A stretch of 64,000 nucleotides of DNA from Streptomyces sp. NBC_01276 (GCF_041435355.1 NZ_CP108442.1:3100001-3164000); one strand, 5' to 3'. Shown: positions 37,383 through 47,602, numbered from the stretch's first letter. A program made the numbers and translations. Notes: generated by a model not told the origin, from the sequence alone.

Positions 37383-38666
37383 TCAAAACGCGGTCCGCGA
37401 TGCCGATGCTGCTGACGTCGCGGCGCACTCCGGTTCGGTCCTGGATGGGGACCCCGCAGTTGTTACGGGTCCCAGAGTAACCCGACCGGAGCGCAGCACA
37501 CGACGCAGCAGCAGACCCGTGAGCCCGCACAGGGCCACCATGTCTCTGAACGCGCGACGCTTGTGGGCCAGCTCGGAGGGCCACGGGACGAGGGCCGCCT
37601 GGGGCATCAGGGCCAGCCAGAACCAGGGCGTACGCGGCATCGACCCCTCCCGCACCCCCGACGCCAGCAGCGGCGGCAGCACCACCAGCAGGTAGTGGTC
37701 GAAGGACGGCCGCGACACCAGGAATGCGGCGAGCATCACCATGCACGACGTCTCCGCCAGCCGCAGCGCACCCCCGTCGGCCTCCCCCTCCGAACGCCGC
37801 CACCGCACGCGCACCGCCCACAGCCCGGCCAGCGCCCCCGCGCCCGCCACCGCCACCGCCACCGCCACCGGCAGCCCCAGCCGCGGCAGCACCGCGATCG
37901 GCGAGGCGTCCCAGGGCAGCGCGTAGGCGTCCTGCCCCTTGAAGAGGAACGGCAGGGTCTTGGTGAAGAACAGCGTCGGGCTCGGCATCAGCAGGGCCCC
38001 CACCAGCGACAGCCCCACCGGCACCAGCACCGCCCCCACCAGCCCCCGCCACTGCCGGGCCAGGACGAAGAGCAGACCGATCGGCACCAGCATCGGCTTG
38101 CAGGCGATCGCCAGCCCCACCACCAGCCCCGCCGCGGCCCACGAGCGCCGGTGCGCCAGCAGCAGGGCGACCGGCAGGGCGGCCGCCGAGATCGCCGTCC
38201 AGTTCCCGATCAGCACGAGGTTCGCGTACGGCTTGTAGGCCAGCGCGAGCAGCCCGAGACCGGCCACCGCGAACCGCGAGCACAGCGGCACCGCGAACAG
38301 CCGCAGCGAGGCCCACCAGCCCACCCCCACGAGCCCGGTCATCCCCAGCGGCAGCAGCCAGCGCAGCGCCTCCCGCGGGACCATCGCCTCGGGCACCGCC
38401 ATGATCACGGCGCTGGGCAGGTACAGGAACCGCTTGTCCTCGTACGGCGAGACCCCCGACAGCAACGCGTCCGCGGCCTTGACCACGAACGCGTTGTCGG
38501 AGCCCCAGTTCGGGCGCAGGCTCGCCGAGACCGAGACCGTCAGCAGGACCAGCAGCGAGAGCGCCCGCCAGGACCGGGGCGCCGGCTCCGTCAGCCAGGC
38601 GGTCCGCCGGCCGGCCGCCGACGGGCGGTCCCGCTTCATGAGCCAGATGCCAGGCCGCAGCCCCAC
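37383..38666 (-). CDS. Polytopic membrane glycosyltransferase, GT87-like
   Basis: A 427-residue protein with about ten membrane helices. The extracytoplasmic loop after helix 1 holds NWGSDNAFVVKAADALLSGVSPYEDKRFLYLPSA, with the acidic residues typical of GT-C enzymes that use polyprenyl-phosphate sugars. NWTAISAAALPVALLLAHR and KPMLVPIGLLFVLARQW follow, as in the DUF2029/GT87 group of actinobacterial mannosyltransferases. The acceptor is unknown. The GTG at 38666 follows GGGGAGG by 4 bases. The last 30 residues are a Ser/Ala/Thr-rich tail. Confidence 0.82.
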   Translation of the reverse strand: MGLRPGIWLMKRDRPSAAGRRTAWLTEPAPRSWRALSLLVLLTVSVSASLRPNWGSDNAFVVKAADALLSGVSPYEDKRFLYLPSAVIMAVPEAMVPREALRWLLPLGMTGLVGVGWWASLRLFAVPLCSRFAVAGLGLLALAYKPYANLVLIGNWTAISAAALPVALLLAHRRSWAAAGLVVGLAIACKPMLVPIGLLFVLARQWRGLVGAVLVPVGLSLVGALLMPSPTLFFTKTLPFLFKGQDAYALPWDASPIAVLPRLGLPVAVAVAVAGAGALAGLWAVRVRWRRSEGEADGGALRLAETSCMVMLAAFLVSRPSFDHYLLVVLPPLLASGVREGSMPRTPWFWLALMPQAALVPWPSELAHKRRAFRDMVALCGLTGLLLRRVLRSGRVTLGPVTTAGSPSRTEPECAATSAASASRTAF

Positions 38667-38699
38667 AGCGCCTCCCCTTGCCTCGCAGGGGTCGACGGC

Positions 38700-40319
38700 C
38701 TACCGCTTGCGCTCGACCCTGCGTTCGTCCCAGACAGGCTCCTGAGTCTCCCGTACAACACCGTCCGAACCGAAGACCAGGTAACGGTCAAATGTCCGCG
38801 CGAACCAGCGGTCGTGCGTCACGCACAGCACCGTGCCGTCGTACGACTCCAGCCCGTCCTGCAGCGCCTCCGCCGACTCCAGGTCGAGGTTGTCCGTCGG
38901 CTCGTCCAGCAGCAGCGCCGTGGTGCCGGCCAGCTCCAGCAGCAGGATCTGGAAACGCGCCTGCTGCCCGCCCGAGAGCTTCTCGAACGGCTGCTCCGCC
39001 TGACGCTCCAGCTCGTAGCGGCGCAGGGCGCCCATCGCCGCGCCCAGCGGCTTCGCCGCCTCCGTCCACAGGATGTCGACGAGCGTGCGGCCGAACAGCT
39101 CCGGATGCGCGTGCGTCTGCGCGAAATGGCCCGGCAGCACCCGTGCGCCCAGCTTCCAGTCGCCCGTGTGCTTGACGTCCTCGCCCGCCAGCAGCCGCAG
39201 GAAGTGCGACTTGCCGGAACCGTTCGAGCCGAGCACCGCGACGCGCTCCCCGTAGAACACCTCCAGCGAGAAGGGCTTCATCAGCCCCGTCAGCTCCAGG
39301 TTCTCCACGGTCAGCGCGCGCACCCCGGTGCGCCCGCCCTTCAGCCGCATCCTGATGTCCTGCTCGCGCGGCGGCTCCGGCGGCGGTCCGGCCTCCTCGA
39401 ACTTCTGGAAGCGCGTCTGCATCGCCCGGTAGCGCGAGGCCATGTCGGGGCTGGAAGCCGCCTGGTTGCGCAGCCGCAGCACCAGCGCCTTCAGCCGGGC
39501 GTGCTCCTCGTCCCAGCGCCGCTTGAGCTCCTCGAACCGCGCGAAGCGCTCCTTGCGGGCCTCGTGGTACGTCCCGAAGCCCGCGCCGTGCACCCACACG
39601 TCGCTGCCCGTCGGGCTCGCCTCCAGACTGATGATCTTCTCGGCGGCCTGGGTCAGCAGCTCCCGGTCGTGGGAGACGAACAGCACCGTCTTGCGGGTGG
39701 CCCGCAGCTGCTCCTCCAGCCACCGCTTGCCCGGGACGTCCAGGTAGTTGTCCGGCTCGTCGAGCAGCAGCACCTCGTCCGGCCCGCGCAGCAGCGCCTC
39801 CAGGACCAGGCGCTTCTGCTCACCGCCCGACAGCGTGCGCACCTCGCGGAACTGCGCGCTGTCGTACGGGATCGCCAGCGCGGCCATCGTGCAGACGTCC
39901 CACAGGGTCTCCGCCTCGTAGCCCTGGACGTCCGCCCAGTCGCTGAGCGCCTGCGCGTACGCCATCTGCGCGGCCTCGTCGTCCACCGTCAGGATCAGCT
40001 GCTCGGCCCGGTCCACGGCCTTCGCGGCCTCCCGGATCCGCGGCTGCGCCACCGACACCAGCAGGTCCCGCACGGTCGTCTCGTCCCGCACCGAGCCCAC
40101 GAACTGCGACATCACGCCGAGCCCGCCGCTGATCGTCACCCCGCCGCCGTGCGGCTGGAGCTCACCGGAGATCAGCTTCAGCAGCGTGGTCTTGCCGGCC
40201 CCGTTCGCCCCGACCAGGGCGACGACCGACCCCTCCCCCACACGGAAGGAGACGTCGGGGAGCAGGACCCGCCCGTCGGGAAGGTAGTACTCCAGGTGGC
40301 TGGCTTCGAGATGTCCCAT
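38700..40319 (-). CDS. ABC-F family ATPase
   Basis: A 539-residue soluble protein with two ATPase domains and no membrane part. Domain 1 has VGANGAGKTTLLKLI, LSGGEQKRLVLEALLRGPDEVLLLDEPDNYLD. Domain 2 has LGSNGSGKSHFLRLL, LSGGQQARFQILLLELAGTTALLLDEPTDNLD. A charged linker with paired helices (RFEELKRRWDEEHARLKALVLRLR) joins them near residues 245-300. ABC-F proteins act on ribosomes, in translation regulation or antibiotic protection; this one may be a housekeeping type given its position among ribosomal genes. ATG at 40319; another in-frame ATG is 9 bases upstream. Confidence 0.92.
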   Translation of the reverse strand: MGHLEASHLEYYLPDGRVLLPDVSFRVGEGSVVALVGANGAGKTTLLKLISGELQPHGGGVTISGGLGVMSQFVGSVRDETTVRDLLVSVAQPRIREAAKAVDRAEQLILTVDDEAAQMAYAQALSDWADVQGYEAETLWDVCTMAALAIPYDSAQFREVRTLSGGEQKRLVLEALLRGPDEVLLLDEPDNYLDVPGKRWLEEQLRATRKTVLFVSHDRELLTQAAEKIISLEASPTGSDVWVHGAGFGTYHEARKERFARFEELKRRWDEEHARLKALVLRLRNQAASSPDMASRYRAMQTRFQKFEEAGPPPEPPREQDIRMRLKGGRTGVRALTVENLELTGLMKPFSLEVFYGERVAVLGSNGSGKSHFLRLLAGEDVKHTGDWKLGARVLPGHFAQTHAHPELFGRTLVDILWTEAAKPLGAAMGALRRYELERQAEQPFEKLSGGQQARFQILLLELAGTTALLLDEPTDNLDLESAEALQDGLESYDGTVLCVTHDRWFARTFDRYLVFGSDGVVRETQEPVWDERRVERKR

Positions 40320-40411
40320 GCGGGGCATTGTCCCGGCCCGGCGGCGATCCGCCCAAACGGTTTGGCCCGGTGAGGCCCGGTGGGGCCCGGTGAGCGCCGC
40401 CGGACCGGGGC

Positions 40412-41275
40412 TCAGCAGCCCCCGCAGCCGCCGCCCGCCCCCGGCAGGGTCCGCATGTTCCGCGCCTCCTTGCTGCGGGCGGCCAGCAGCTCGTCCGCCG
40501 GGTAGCCGACCTCCTCCAGGGTCAGCCCGTGCGGCTTCACCACGTGCACCGAGGAGTCCCGTACGGCGGCGGCCAGGACCTGTCCGGGCCACTCCACGGG
40601 CCGGTGCCCGTCGCCCACGTGCAGCAGCGCTCCGACCAGCGAGCGGACCATGTTGTGGCAGAACGCGTCGGCCCGCACCGTCGCGGTGACGATCCCGTCC
40701 GCGTCCCGCACCCAGCTGAGCTCCTGGAGCGTACGGATGGTCGTGGCACCCTCGCGCTTCTTGCAGTACGCGGCGAAGTCGTGCTCGCCGAGCAGCGCGG
40801 CGGCGGCCTCGTTCATGGCGTCCACGTCCAGCGGCCACTGGTGCCACAGCACGTGCCCGCGGCGCAGCGGGTCGACGCCCGCCTGGTGGTCGCCGACCCG
40901 GTAGGCGTAGCGGCGCCAGATGGCGGAGAACCGGGCGTTGAAGCCCTCGGGGGCCTCCGCGGCCTTCCAGACCCGCACGTCGTGCGGGAGCCGGCCCGCG
41001 AGGCGGCGCAACAGCTTGTCGTGGTGCTCGGCCCACACCTCCCCGGCCAGGTCGAACTGCGCGACCTGCCCGCGCGCGTGCACCCCGGCGTCGGTGCGCC
41101 CGGCGACGGTCAGGTCGACGGGCTCCTTGAGGCGCATCACGGTCTGCAGGGCGCTCTCCAGCTCGCCCTGCACGGTCCGCAGCGTCCGCTGCTTCGCCCA
41201 GCCGGAGAAGTCCTTGCCGTCGTACGACAGGTCCAGCCGCACCCGGACGTGACCGGGCTCCACCTCGTCACCCAC
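40412..41275 (-). CDS. truA: tRNA pseudouridine(38-40) synthase
   Basis: A 287-residue enzyme converting U38-U40 in the anticodon arm to pseudouridine. It starts [30 protein letters not shown] and has the catalytic Asp in [19 protein letters not shown] near residue 62. [16 protein letters not shown] and [22 protein letters not shown] follow. The tail ends GAGGGCGGC, an odd Gly/Cys-rich end. GTG start. It lies 96 bases after rplQ, past a strong hairpin. Confidence 0.96.
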   Translation of the reverse strand: MGDEVEPGHVRVRLDLSYDGKDFSGWAKQRTLRTVQGELESALQTVMRLKEPVDLTVAGRTDAGVHARGQVAQFDLAGEVWAEHHDKLLRRLAGRLPHDVRVWKAAEAPEGFNARFSAIWRRYAYRVGDHQAGVDPLRRGHVLWHQWPLDVDAMNEAAAALLGEHDFAAYCKKREGATTIRTLQELSWVRDADGIVTATVRADAFCHNMVRSLVGALLHVGDGHRPVEWPGQVLAAAVRDSSVHVVKPHGLTLEEVGYPADELLAARSKEARNMRTLPGAGGGCGGC

Positions 41276-41301
41276 GTGACAGATCCTCTCTCAGAAATGC
41301 A

Positions 41302-41336
41302 GAACGGGCCCGCCCCGGGAAGGGGCGGGCCCGTTC
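41302..41336 (-). terminator. Terminator between rplQ and truA
   Basis: A perfect 15-bp stem (GAACGGGCCCGCCCC and its complement) around a GGGAA loop. It closes the alpha operon after rplQ, perhaps with partial read-through into truA. Confidence 0.92.
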
Positions 41337-41371
41337 AGAGCCGATCAAGAAAACTCGATCCCGTAGCGGGA

Positions 41372-41848
41372 TCAGGCCTCCTTGGTCTCCTCGACAGCCT
41401 CGGTCTCGGTGGCCTCGGCCTTGGCCTCCGCCTCCTTGACCGCGCGCTTGGTGGCGGCCTCGGCCTCACCGGTGGCCTGCTGGGCGACCGTCAGGGCCTC
41501 GACCAGCTCGATGACCGCCATCGGGGCGTTGTCGCCACGACGGTTGCCGATCTTGGTGATGCGCGTGTAACCACCGGGGCGGTTCTCGTAACGCGGGGCG
41601 ATCTCGGTGAACAGCGTGTGCACGATGCTCTTGTCCGTGATCGTCTGCAGCACCAGGCGACGGTTGTGGATGTCGCCCTTCTTGGCCTTGGTGACCAGAC
41701 GCTCGGCGTAGGGACGCAGGCGACGGGCCTTGGCCTCGGTGGTGGTGATGCGGCCGTGCTCGAAGAGCGCCTTCGCGAGGTTCGCGAGGAGGTGCTTCTC
41801 GTGCGCGGCGGAACCGCCCAGGCGGGCACCCTTTGCGGGACGCGGCAT
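41372..41848 (-). CDS. rplQ: 50S ribosomal protein L17
   Basis: A 158-residue L17. The core is [56 protein letters not shown], then [26 protein letters not shown]. The last 40 residues form an acidic Glu/Ala/Thr tail typical of actinobacteria. It ends the alpha operon. Confidence 0.97.
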   Translation of the reverse strand: MPRPAKGARLGGSAAHEKHLLANLAKALFEHGRITTTEAKARRLRPYAERLVTKAKKGDIHNRRLVLQTITDKSIVHTLFTEIAPRYENRPGGYTRITKIGNRRGDNAPMAVIELVEALTVAQQATGEAEAATKRAVKEAEAKAEATETEAVEETKEA

Positions 41849-41940
41849 GGTGTTACTCCTTCATATCTGCACCGGCCGTGTCAGGTACCGGTGTCAGTTC
41901 CCCCGGGGCGGACGCCGCGGGAAAGATCTACGGGTGCTGC

Positions 41941-42963
41941 TTAGTACTGCTCGGTCTCGACGAAACCGGCGTCCGCGTCGTCGTCGGCGCCGAAGGCGTC
42001 GGCGGCGGCGGTCGGGTCGAATCCGGGCGGGCTGTCCTTGAGGGCCAGGCCCATGCCGGCCAGCTTCGCCTTGACCTCGTCGATCGACTTCGCACCGAAG
42101 TTGCGGATGTCGAGCAGGTCGGCCTCGGAGCGGGCGACGAGCTCACCCACGGAGTGGATGCCCTCGCGCTTGAGGCAGTTGTACGACCGAACGGTGAGCT
42201 CCAGCTCCTCGATCGGCAGCGCCAGGTCGGCGGCCAGGGCGGCGTCCGTCGGGGACGGGCCCATGTCGATGCCCTCGGCGTCGATGTTGAGCTCGCGCGC
42301 CAGACCGAACAGCTCGACCAGGGTCTTGCCGGCGGACGCCATGGCGTCGCGCGGGCGCATGGCCTGCTTGGTCTCGACGTCGACGATCAGCTTGTCGAAG
42401 TCGGTGCGCTGCTCGACTCGGGTCGCCTCGACCTTGTAGGTGACCTTGAGGACCGGGCTGTAGATGGAGTCGACCGGGATGCGGCCGATCTCCTGGCCCA
42501 GCTGCTTGTTCTGGACGGCGGAGACGTAGCCGCGACCGCGCTCGACGGTCAGCTCCATCTCCAGCTTGCCCTTGCCGTTGAGCGTGGCGAGGACCAGGTC
42601 CGGGTTGTGCACCTCGACACCGGCCGGGGGCGCGATGTCGGCAGCGGTGACCAGGCCGGGACCCTGCTTGCGCAGGTACATCACGACCGGCTCGTCGTGC
42701 TCCGAGGAGACGACCAGCTGCTTGATGTTGAGGATGATGTCCGTGACGTCTTCCTTGACGCCCGGCACGGTGGTGAACTCGTGCAGGACGCCGTCCACGC
42801 GGATGCTGGTGACAGCGGCACCCGGGATGGAGGACAGGAGGGTACGGCGCAGGGAGTTGCCGAGGGTGTAACCGAAGCCCGGCTCCAGCGGCTCGATCAC
42901 GAACCGCGAGCGGTACTCGTCGACGACCTCTTCGGTCAGCGAAGGACGCTGAGCGATAAGCAT
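41941..42963 (-). CDS. rpoA: RNA polymerase alpha subunit
   Basis: A 340-residue alpha subunit. The N-terminal assembly domain (to about residue 230) has [35 protein letters not shown]. The C-terminal domain (about 250-315, [42 protein letters not shown]) contacts activators and UP elements, and a short acidic tail follows. It follows rpsK after a 150-base gap with a hairpin and precedes rplQ. Confidence 0.98.
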   Translation of the reverse strand: MLIAQRPSLTEEVVDEYRSRFVIEPLEPGFGYTLGNSLRRTLLSSIPGAAVTSIRVDGVLHEFTTVPGVKEDVTDIILNIKQLVVSSEHDEPVVMYLRKQGPGLVTAADIAPPAGVEVHNPDLVLATLNGKGKLEMELTVERGRGYVSAVQNKQLGQEIGRIPVDSIYSPVLKVTYKVEATRVEQRTDFDKLIVDVETKQAMRPRDAMASAGKTLVELFGLARELNIDAEGIDMGPSPTDAALAADLALPIEELELTVRSYNCLKREGIHSVGELVARSEADLLDIRNFGAKSIDEVKAKLAGMGLALKDSPPGFDPTAAADAFGADDDADAGFVETEQY

Positions 42964-43042
42964 GTCTGTGTTCCTTCAGTCGTGGACGCCCACTATTTGA
43001 CGCCCGACGGGTGCAGCACAGGGCTGCGGACTAACAAGGGTA

Positions 43043-43080
43043 CGGGCGGTACGTCCCCCGTGAAGGGTTCGTACCGCCCG
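43043..43080 (-). promoter_or_regulatory. Hairpin between rpsK and rpoA
   Basis: A perfect 11-bp inverted repeat (CGGGCGGTACG and its complement) around a 16-base loop, in the 150-base rpsK-rpoA gap. It may be an attenuator or RNA-processing site that lets RNA polymerase alpha be made at a different rate from the ribosomal proteins. Confidence 0.65.
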
Positions 43081-43113
43081 GACACTCAAGAACGCACAGG
43101 TGCGTCCGCTGCG

Positions 43114-43518
43114 TCAGACGCGGCGGCGCTTGGGCGGGCGGCAGCCGTTGTGCGGGGTGGGGGTGACGTCCTGGATCGAGCCGACCTCAAGGCCGGTGGC
43201 CTGGAGGGAGCGGATCGCGGTCTCACGGCCGGAGCCGGGACCCTTGACGAAGACGTCGACCTTGCGCATGCCGTGCTCCTGCGCGCGGCGGGCGGCCGAC
43301 TCGGCGGCCATCTGCGCGGCGAAGGGGGTGGACTTGCGCGAGCCCTTGAAGCCGACGTGGCCGGCGGAGGCCCAGGAGATCACGTTGCCCGAGGGGTCCG
43401 TGATCGAGACGATGGTGTTGTTGAACGTGCTCTTGATGTGGGCGTGCCCGTGAGCGACGTTCTTCTTTTCCTTGCGGCGCACCTTCTTGGCAGCGCCCTG
43501 ACGACCCTTGGGGGGCAT
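43114..43518 (-). CDS. rpsK: 30S ribosomal protein S11
   Basis: A 134-residue S11 of the 30S platform. It shows [51 protein letters not shown] and ends [18 protein letters not shown]. It follows rpsM by 54 bases in the alpha operon. Confidence 0.98.
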   Translation of the reverse strand: MPPKGRQGAAKKVRRKEKKNVAHGHAHIKSTFNNTIVSITDPSGNVISWASAGHVGFKGSRKSTPFAAQMAAESAARRAQEHGMRKVDVFVKGPGSGRETAIRSLQATGLEVGSIQDVTPTPHNGCRPPKRRRV

Positions 43519-43572
43519 CTAAATCTCCTACGGGAGGTGGTCGGTCCTACAGCGCAAGACCGCTGAACAGGA

Positions 43573-43953
43573 CTACTTCTTGCCCGGCTTCTTCTTACCG
43601 GCGATCGCGCGACGCGGGCCCTTGCGGGTACGCGCGTTCGTGCTGGTGCGCTGACCGTGCACCGGGAGGCCGCGACGGTGGCGGATACCCTGGTAGCACT
43701 GGATCTCGATCTTGCGGCGGATGTCGCCCTGGATCTCGCGGCGGAGGTCACCCTCGGTACGGAGGTTGGCGTCCACGTACTCGCGGATCTTGACGAGGTC
43801 CTCTTCGGCCAGGTCACGAACGCGGGTGTTCGGGTTCACGCCGGTCGAGGCGAGGATCTCCTTGGACCGGGTGCGCCCGATACCGAAGACGTAGGTGAGT
43901 GCGATCTCCACGCGCTTTTCGCGCGGGATGTCAACACCGGAAACGCGTGCCAC
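43573..43953 (-). CDS. rpsM: 30S ribosomal protein S13
   Basis: A 126-residue S13 of the 30S head. It shows [32 protein letters not shown], then [30 protein letters not shown] and a basic tail. The GTG at 43953 gives the canonical start; a longer frame to 44010 is not supported. It follows rpmJ across a 197-base gap rich in G/C, where a promoter is possible but not located. Confidence 0.97.
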   Translation of the reverse strand: MARVSGVDIPREKRVEIALTYVFGIGRTRSKEILASTGVNPNTRVRDLAEEDLVKIREYVDANLRTEGDLRREIQGDIRRKIEIQCYQGIRHRRGLPVHGQRTSTNARTRKGPRRAIAGKKKPGKK

Positions 43954-44150
43954 AAATGGCTCCTGTGTGTTCGGGGGTCTTCCGCAGAACCACTCCCGAC
44001 CGCCGACCACCCTGATGGGTGGTGGTACGTCCGGGTCCCCGGCCCCCGCCGGAGGTGCCGCCGGCCCTTCTCAGGGCTGGGCGGGTTCTGCGTATGTACG
44101 TTTTCTTACGTCGCGCGAAGAACTGCGGAAGGCAGGTCGGTCGGCGTGCG

Positions 44151-44264
44151 TCAGCCCTGGCGCTGCTTGTGGCGCAGGTTGTCGCAGATGACCATGACCC
44201 GACCGTGACGGCGGATCACCTTGCACTTGTCGCAGATCTTCTTGACGCTCGGCTTGACCTTCAT
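44151..44264 (-). CDS. rpmJ: 50S ribosomal protein L36 (zinc-binding form)
   Basis: A 37-residue L36: [21 protein letters not shown] and so on. The four zinc ligands C11, C14, C27 and H32 are all present, so this is the C+ form. A zinc-free paralogue may exist elsewhere in the genome. It lies 73 bases after infA. Confidence 0.97.
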   Translation of the reverse strand: MKVKPSVKKICDKCKVIRRHGRVMVICDNLRHKQRQG

Positions 44265-44337
44265 GTTGGTGAGGTTCTCCGGGTCAGTGCCACCACCCGC
44301 ACCGGGACGGATGCCCAGGCAGGAGTGAGGACAAGAT

Positions 44338-44559
44338 CTACTTGTATCGGTAGACGATCCGGCCACGCGTGAGGTCGTACGGAGACAGCTCCACAACGAC
44401 CCGGTCATCCGGGAGGATGCGGATGTAGTGCATACGCATCTTGCCGCTGATGTGCGCGAGGACCTTGTGACCGTTCTGCAGTTCCACCTTGAACATCGCG
44501 TTCGGGAGGGACTCGATCACGGTGCCCTCGATTTCGATGGCACCTTGCTTCTTGGCCAC
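44338..44559 (-). CDS. infA: Translation initiation factor IF-1
   Basis: A 73-residue IF-1 with an OB fold ([62 protein letters not shown]). It blocks the ribosomal A site during initiation. The GTG at 44559 is the canonical start. It lies between map and rpmJ. Confidence 0.97.
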   Translation of the reverse strand: MAKKQGAIEIEGTVIESLPNAMFKVELQNGHKVLAHISGKMRMHYIRILPDDRVVVELSPYDLTRGRIVYRYK

Positions 44560-44697
44560 GCTTCGCCCTTCGAATCGGCTACCTTGATCGGCCTCGCGCT
44601 CCATGCAGGCATGGAAGTGCACGAGAGCCGACGAGTCAGTCTACGTCAGGGCACCCAGAAAGACGAATCCGGAAAGTTTGCCCCAGAGTGTAGATCA

Positions 44698-45549
44698 TTA
44701 CGCCAGGGGGTCGGGAGCCGTGGTGACCCCGTACTCCGCCAGCTTCGCCTTGCCACAGTCAGGGCTGGTCAGGACGATGGGACCCGCCTCGGTCAGGGCG
44801 ATGGAGTGCTCCCAGTGCGAGGACCAGGTGCCGTCCGTCGTGATGACCGTCCAGTCGTCCGCCAGTACCTCCGTCTGGGCGGTGCCCAGGGAGACCATCG
44901 GCTCGATCGCCAGGCAGAGGCCCGGGACCAGCTTGATCCCCTTGCCCCGCTTGCGCGAGACGTAGTTCAGCAGGTGCGGGTCCATGTGCATCTCGGAACC
45001 GATGCCGTGGCCGCCGTAGTCCTCGATGATCCCGAACTTGCCGAGGCTGTGCTCACCGGTGGACGGCCGCGGCTGGCGCTTGATGTACGTCTCGATCGCC
45101 TTCGAGATGTCCACCAGGCGGTTGCCGAGCTTCATCGCCGCGATACCGGCCCACATGGACTCCTCGGTGACCCGGGAGAGCTCGACCAGCTCCTGAGCGT
45201 GTCCGGTGCCCACGAAGGCCGTGTAGGCCGCGTCGCCGTGCCAGCCGTCCACGATCGCCCCGGCGTCGATGGAGATGATGTCGCCGTCCTTGAGGACCGT
45301 CTTGTCGTCCGGGATGCCGTGGACGACGACCTCGTTCACCGAGGTGCAGATGGTCGCGGGGAAGCCGCCGTAGCCGAGGAAGTTCGACTTGGCCCCGGCG
45401 TCCGCGATCACCTTGCGGGCCACCATGTCCAGATCACGCGTGGTGGCACCCGGTACGGCCGCCTCGCGGGTCGCCGCGTGGATCGCGGCGACGACCAGCC
45501 CCGCCTCTCGCATCTTCGCGATCTGCTCGGGGGTCTTGATCTGCACCAT
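44698..45549 (-). CDS. map: Type I methionine aminopeptidase
   Basis: A 283-residue metallopeptidase that removes the initiator methionine. It shows the metal ligands in ISIDAGAIVDGWHGDAAYTA (two Asp), the His in YGGHGIGSEMHMDP, and Glu residues in CLAIEPMVSLG and WEHSIALTEAGPIVLT. The order secY-adk-map-infA is usual for actinobacteria. It follows adk after a 92-base gap with a strong hairpin. Confidence 0.97.
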   Translation of the reverse strand: MVQIKTPEQIAKMREAGLVVAAIHAATREAAVPGATTRDLDMVARKVIADAGAKSNFLGYGGFPATICTSVNEVVVHGIPDDKTVLKDGDIISIDAGAIVDGWHGDAAYTAFVGTGHAQELVELSRVTEESMWAGIAAMKLGNRLVDISKAIETYIKRQPRPSTGEHSLGKFGIIEDYGGHGIGSEMHMDPHLLNYVSRKRGKGIKLVPGLCLAIEPMVSLGTAQTEVLADDWTVITTDGTWSSHWEHSIALTEAGPIVLTSPDCGKAKLAEYGVTTAPDPLA

Positions 45550-45588
45550 GGGGCGTGCCTTCCAGCTTCGAAACGGGTCTTCTCAACA

Positions 45589-45625
45589 GTACGGCCGCGA
45601 TGCCCTGGGGACACCGCGGCCGTAC
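45589..45625 (-). promoter_or_regulatory. Hairpin between adk and map
   Basis: A perfect 11-bp inverted repeat (GTACGGCCGCG and its complement) around a 15-base loop, 17 bases past the adk stop. It is likely a partial terminator or a processing stem between the two genes. Confidence 0.7.
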
Positions 45626-45641
45626 CTGTACGACAGGGGTA

Positions 45642-46289
45642 CTACTTCTTGAGGGCGTCCATCGCCCGCTTGGTGATCTCGTGCACCTCACCGAGGGCGG
45701 CGATCGTCACCAGGAGGCCCTGCGACTTGTAGTAGTCGATGATCGGCTCGGTCTGCGTGTGGTAGACCTCCAGCCGGTTGCGGACCGTGGCCTCGGAGTC
45801 GTCGTCGCGCTGGTACAGCTCGCCGCCGCAGGTGTCGCAGACACCCTCGGCCTTCGGCGCCGCGTACGTCACGTGGAAGACGTGCGAGGAGTCCAGGCGG
45901 CAGATCCGCCGGCCCGCGATGCGCTTGACGACCTCGTCCTCCTCGACCTCCAGGTCGAGGACCGCGTCGAGCTTCATGCCCGCACCCGTGAGCATCTCGT
46001 CCAGCGCCTCGGCCTGGGAGACGTTGCGCGGGAAGCCGTCGAGCAGGAAGCCGTTCGCGGCGTCCGCCTGCTCCATACGGTCCTTGGCCATGCCGATGGT
46101 GATCTCGTCGGGGACGAGGTCACCGGCGTCCATGAACGCCTTCGCGCGCCGGCCCAGCTCCGTGTTCTGGCTGATGTTGGCGCGGAAGAGGTCGCCCGTG
46201 GAGATGTGCGGGATCGACAGGTTCTTGGCAAGGAACGCGGCCTGCGTTCCCTTGCCCGCACCGGGAGGTCCGACGAGGACGATTCGCAT
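45642..46289 (-). CDS. adk: Adenylate kinase
   Basis: A 215-residue kinase that balances ATP, ADP and AMP. It has the P-loop GPPGAGKGTQ at residues 7-16, HISTGDLFRANI, the AMP-site DGFPRNVSQAEAL and the LID domain with cysteines (VCDTCGGELYQRDDD) that may bind zinc. Its ATG overlaps the secY stop by one base (TGATG), giving translational coupling. Confidence 0.97.
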   Translation of the reverse strand: MRIVLVGPPGAGKGTQAAFLAKNLSIPHISTGDLFRANISQNTELGRRAKAFMDAGDLVPDEITIGMAKDRMEQADAANGFLLDGFPRNVSQAEALDEMLTGAGMKLDAVLDLEVEEDEVVKRIAGRRICRLDSSHVFHVTYAAPKAEGVCDTCGGELYQRDDDSEATVRNRLEVYHTQTEPIIDYYKSQGLLVTIAALGEVHEITKRAMDALKK

Positions 46290-47602
46290 CAGCGGAGGAA
46301 CCCTTCGTAATTGCGCTGCTGGAGCTGGCTCTCGATCTGCTTCACGGTTTCCAGACCCACACCCACGATGATGAGGATGCTCGTCCCGCCGAACGGGAAG
46401 TTCTGGTTCGCTCCGAAGCCTGCCAACGCCATTGTCGGCACGAGAGCGATCAGACCCAGGTACAGCGACCCCGGCCAGGTGATCCGGTTGAGTACGTAGC
46501 TCAGGTACTCGGCGGTAGGCCGGCCGGCGCGGATGCCCGGGATGAACCCACCATACTTCTTCATGTTGTCGGCAACTTCCTCGGGGTTGAACGAGATCGC
46601 CACGTAGAAGAACGCGAAGAAGACGATCAGGAGGAAGTAGGCGGCGATGTAGTACGGGTGGTCGCCCTTGACGAAGTGCTTCTGGATCCAGGTCGCCCAG
46701 CCGGCCTGCGAGCCGCTGAACTGCACGATCAGCGCCGGGATGTACAGCAGCGACGAGGCGAAGATGACCGGGATGACACCGGCCTGGTTCACCTTGAGCG
46801 GGATGTAGGTGGACGTACCGCCATAAGCCCGGCGGCCGATCATGCGCTTGGCGTACTGAACAGGGATCCTGCGCTGCGCCTGCTCGACGAAGACCACCAG
46901 GGCGACCATCGCGAGACCGACCAGGATGACCACGCCGAACTCGACCCAGCCTCCAGCGATCTTGCCCTGGAGCTTGATCGTCCACAGCGCGCCGACGAAA
47001 CCGGCGGCGATGGAGATGAACATGAGGATCGACATGCCGTTGCCGATGCCGCGGTCGGTGATGAGCTCACCGAGCCACATGACGACACAGGTGCCGGCGG
47101 TCATGGTGATCACCATGACGACCGTGGTGAAGATCGTGGGGTTCGGGACGATCTCCCGAGCGACCGGGCAGCTACCGAACAGAGCACCGGTACGCGCGGT
47201 GGCGACCAGGCCGGTGCCCTGCAGGATCGCGAGCGCGACCGTCAAATAGCGCGTGTACTGAGTGATCTTCGCCGTGCCGGACTGTCCCTCTTTTTTGAGG
47301 TTCTCCAGCTTCGGGATGACCACGGTCAGCAGCTGCAGGATGATGCTGGCGGTGATGTACGGCATGATGCCGAGCGCGAAGATCGTGATCTGCAGCAGCG
47401 CACCGCCGCTGAACATGTTGACGAGACCGAAGAGGCTGTTGCTGGTGCCCATCGAGTCGACACAGATCTGAACGTTCTTGTAGCTCACGCCGGGTACCGG
47501 GATGTGGGACCCGAGCCGATACAGCACGATGATGCCGAGCGTGAAGAGCAGCTTCTTGCGCAGGTCGGGCGTCTTGAACGCCCGGGCGAACGCGGTGAGC
47601 AC
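46289..47602 (-). CDS. secY: Protein translocase subunit SecY
   Basis: A 437-residue channel protein with ten membrane helices. It begins AFKTPDLRKKLLFTLGIIVLYRLGSHIPVPGV, with the plug region MFSGGALLQITIFALGIMPYITASII. The cytoplasmic loop RRIPVQYAKRMIGRRAYGGTSTYIPLKVNQAGVIPVIFA follows. It ends LLIVGVGLETVKQIESQLQQRNYEGFLR. The GTG at 47602 follows AGGAGG. It is separated from rplO by a 188-base gap with a hairpin, so it may have its own promoter. Confidence 0.98.
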   Translation of the reverse strand: MLTAFARAFKTPDLRKKLLFTLGIIVLYRLGSHIPVPGVSYKNVQICVDSMGTSNSLFGLVNMFSGGALLQITIFALGIMPYITASIILQLLTVVIPKLENLKKEGQSGTAKITQYTRYLTVALAILQGTGLVATARTGALFGSCPVAREIVPNPTIFTTVVMVITMTAGTCVVMWLGELITDRGIGNGMSILMFISIAAGFVGALWTIKLQGKIAGGWVEFGVVILVGLAMVALVVFVEQAQRRIPVQYAKRMIGRRAYGGTSTYIPLKVNQAGVIPVIFASSLLYIPALIVQFSGSQAGWATWIQKHFVKGDHPYYIAAYFLLIVFFAFFYVAISFNPEEVADNMKKYGGFIPGIRAGRPTAEYLSYVLNRITWPGSLYLGLIALVPTMALAGFGANQNFPFGGTSILIIVGVGLETVKQIESQLQQRNYEGFLR

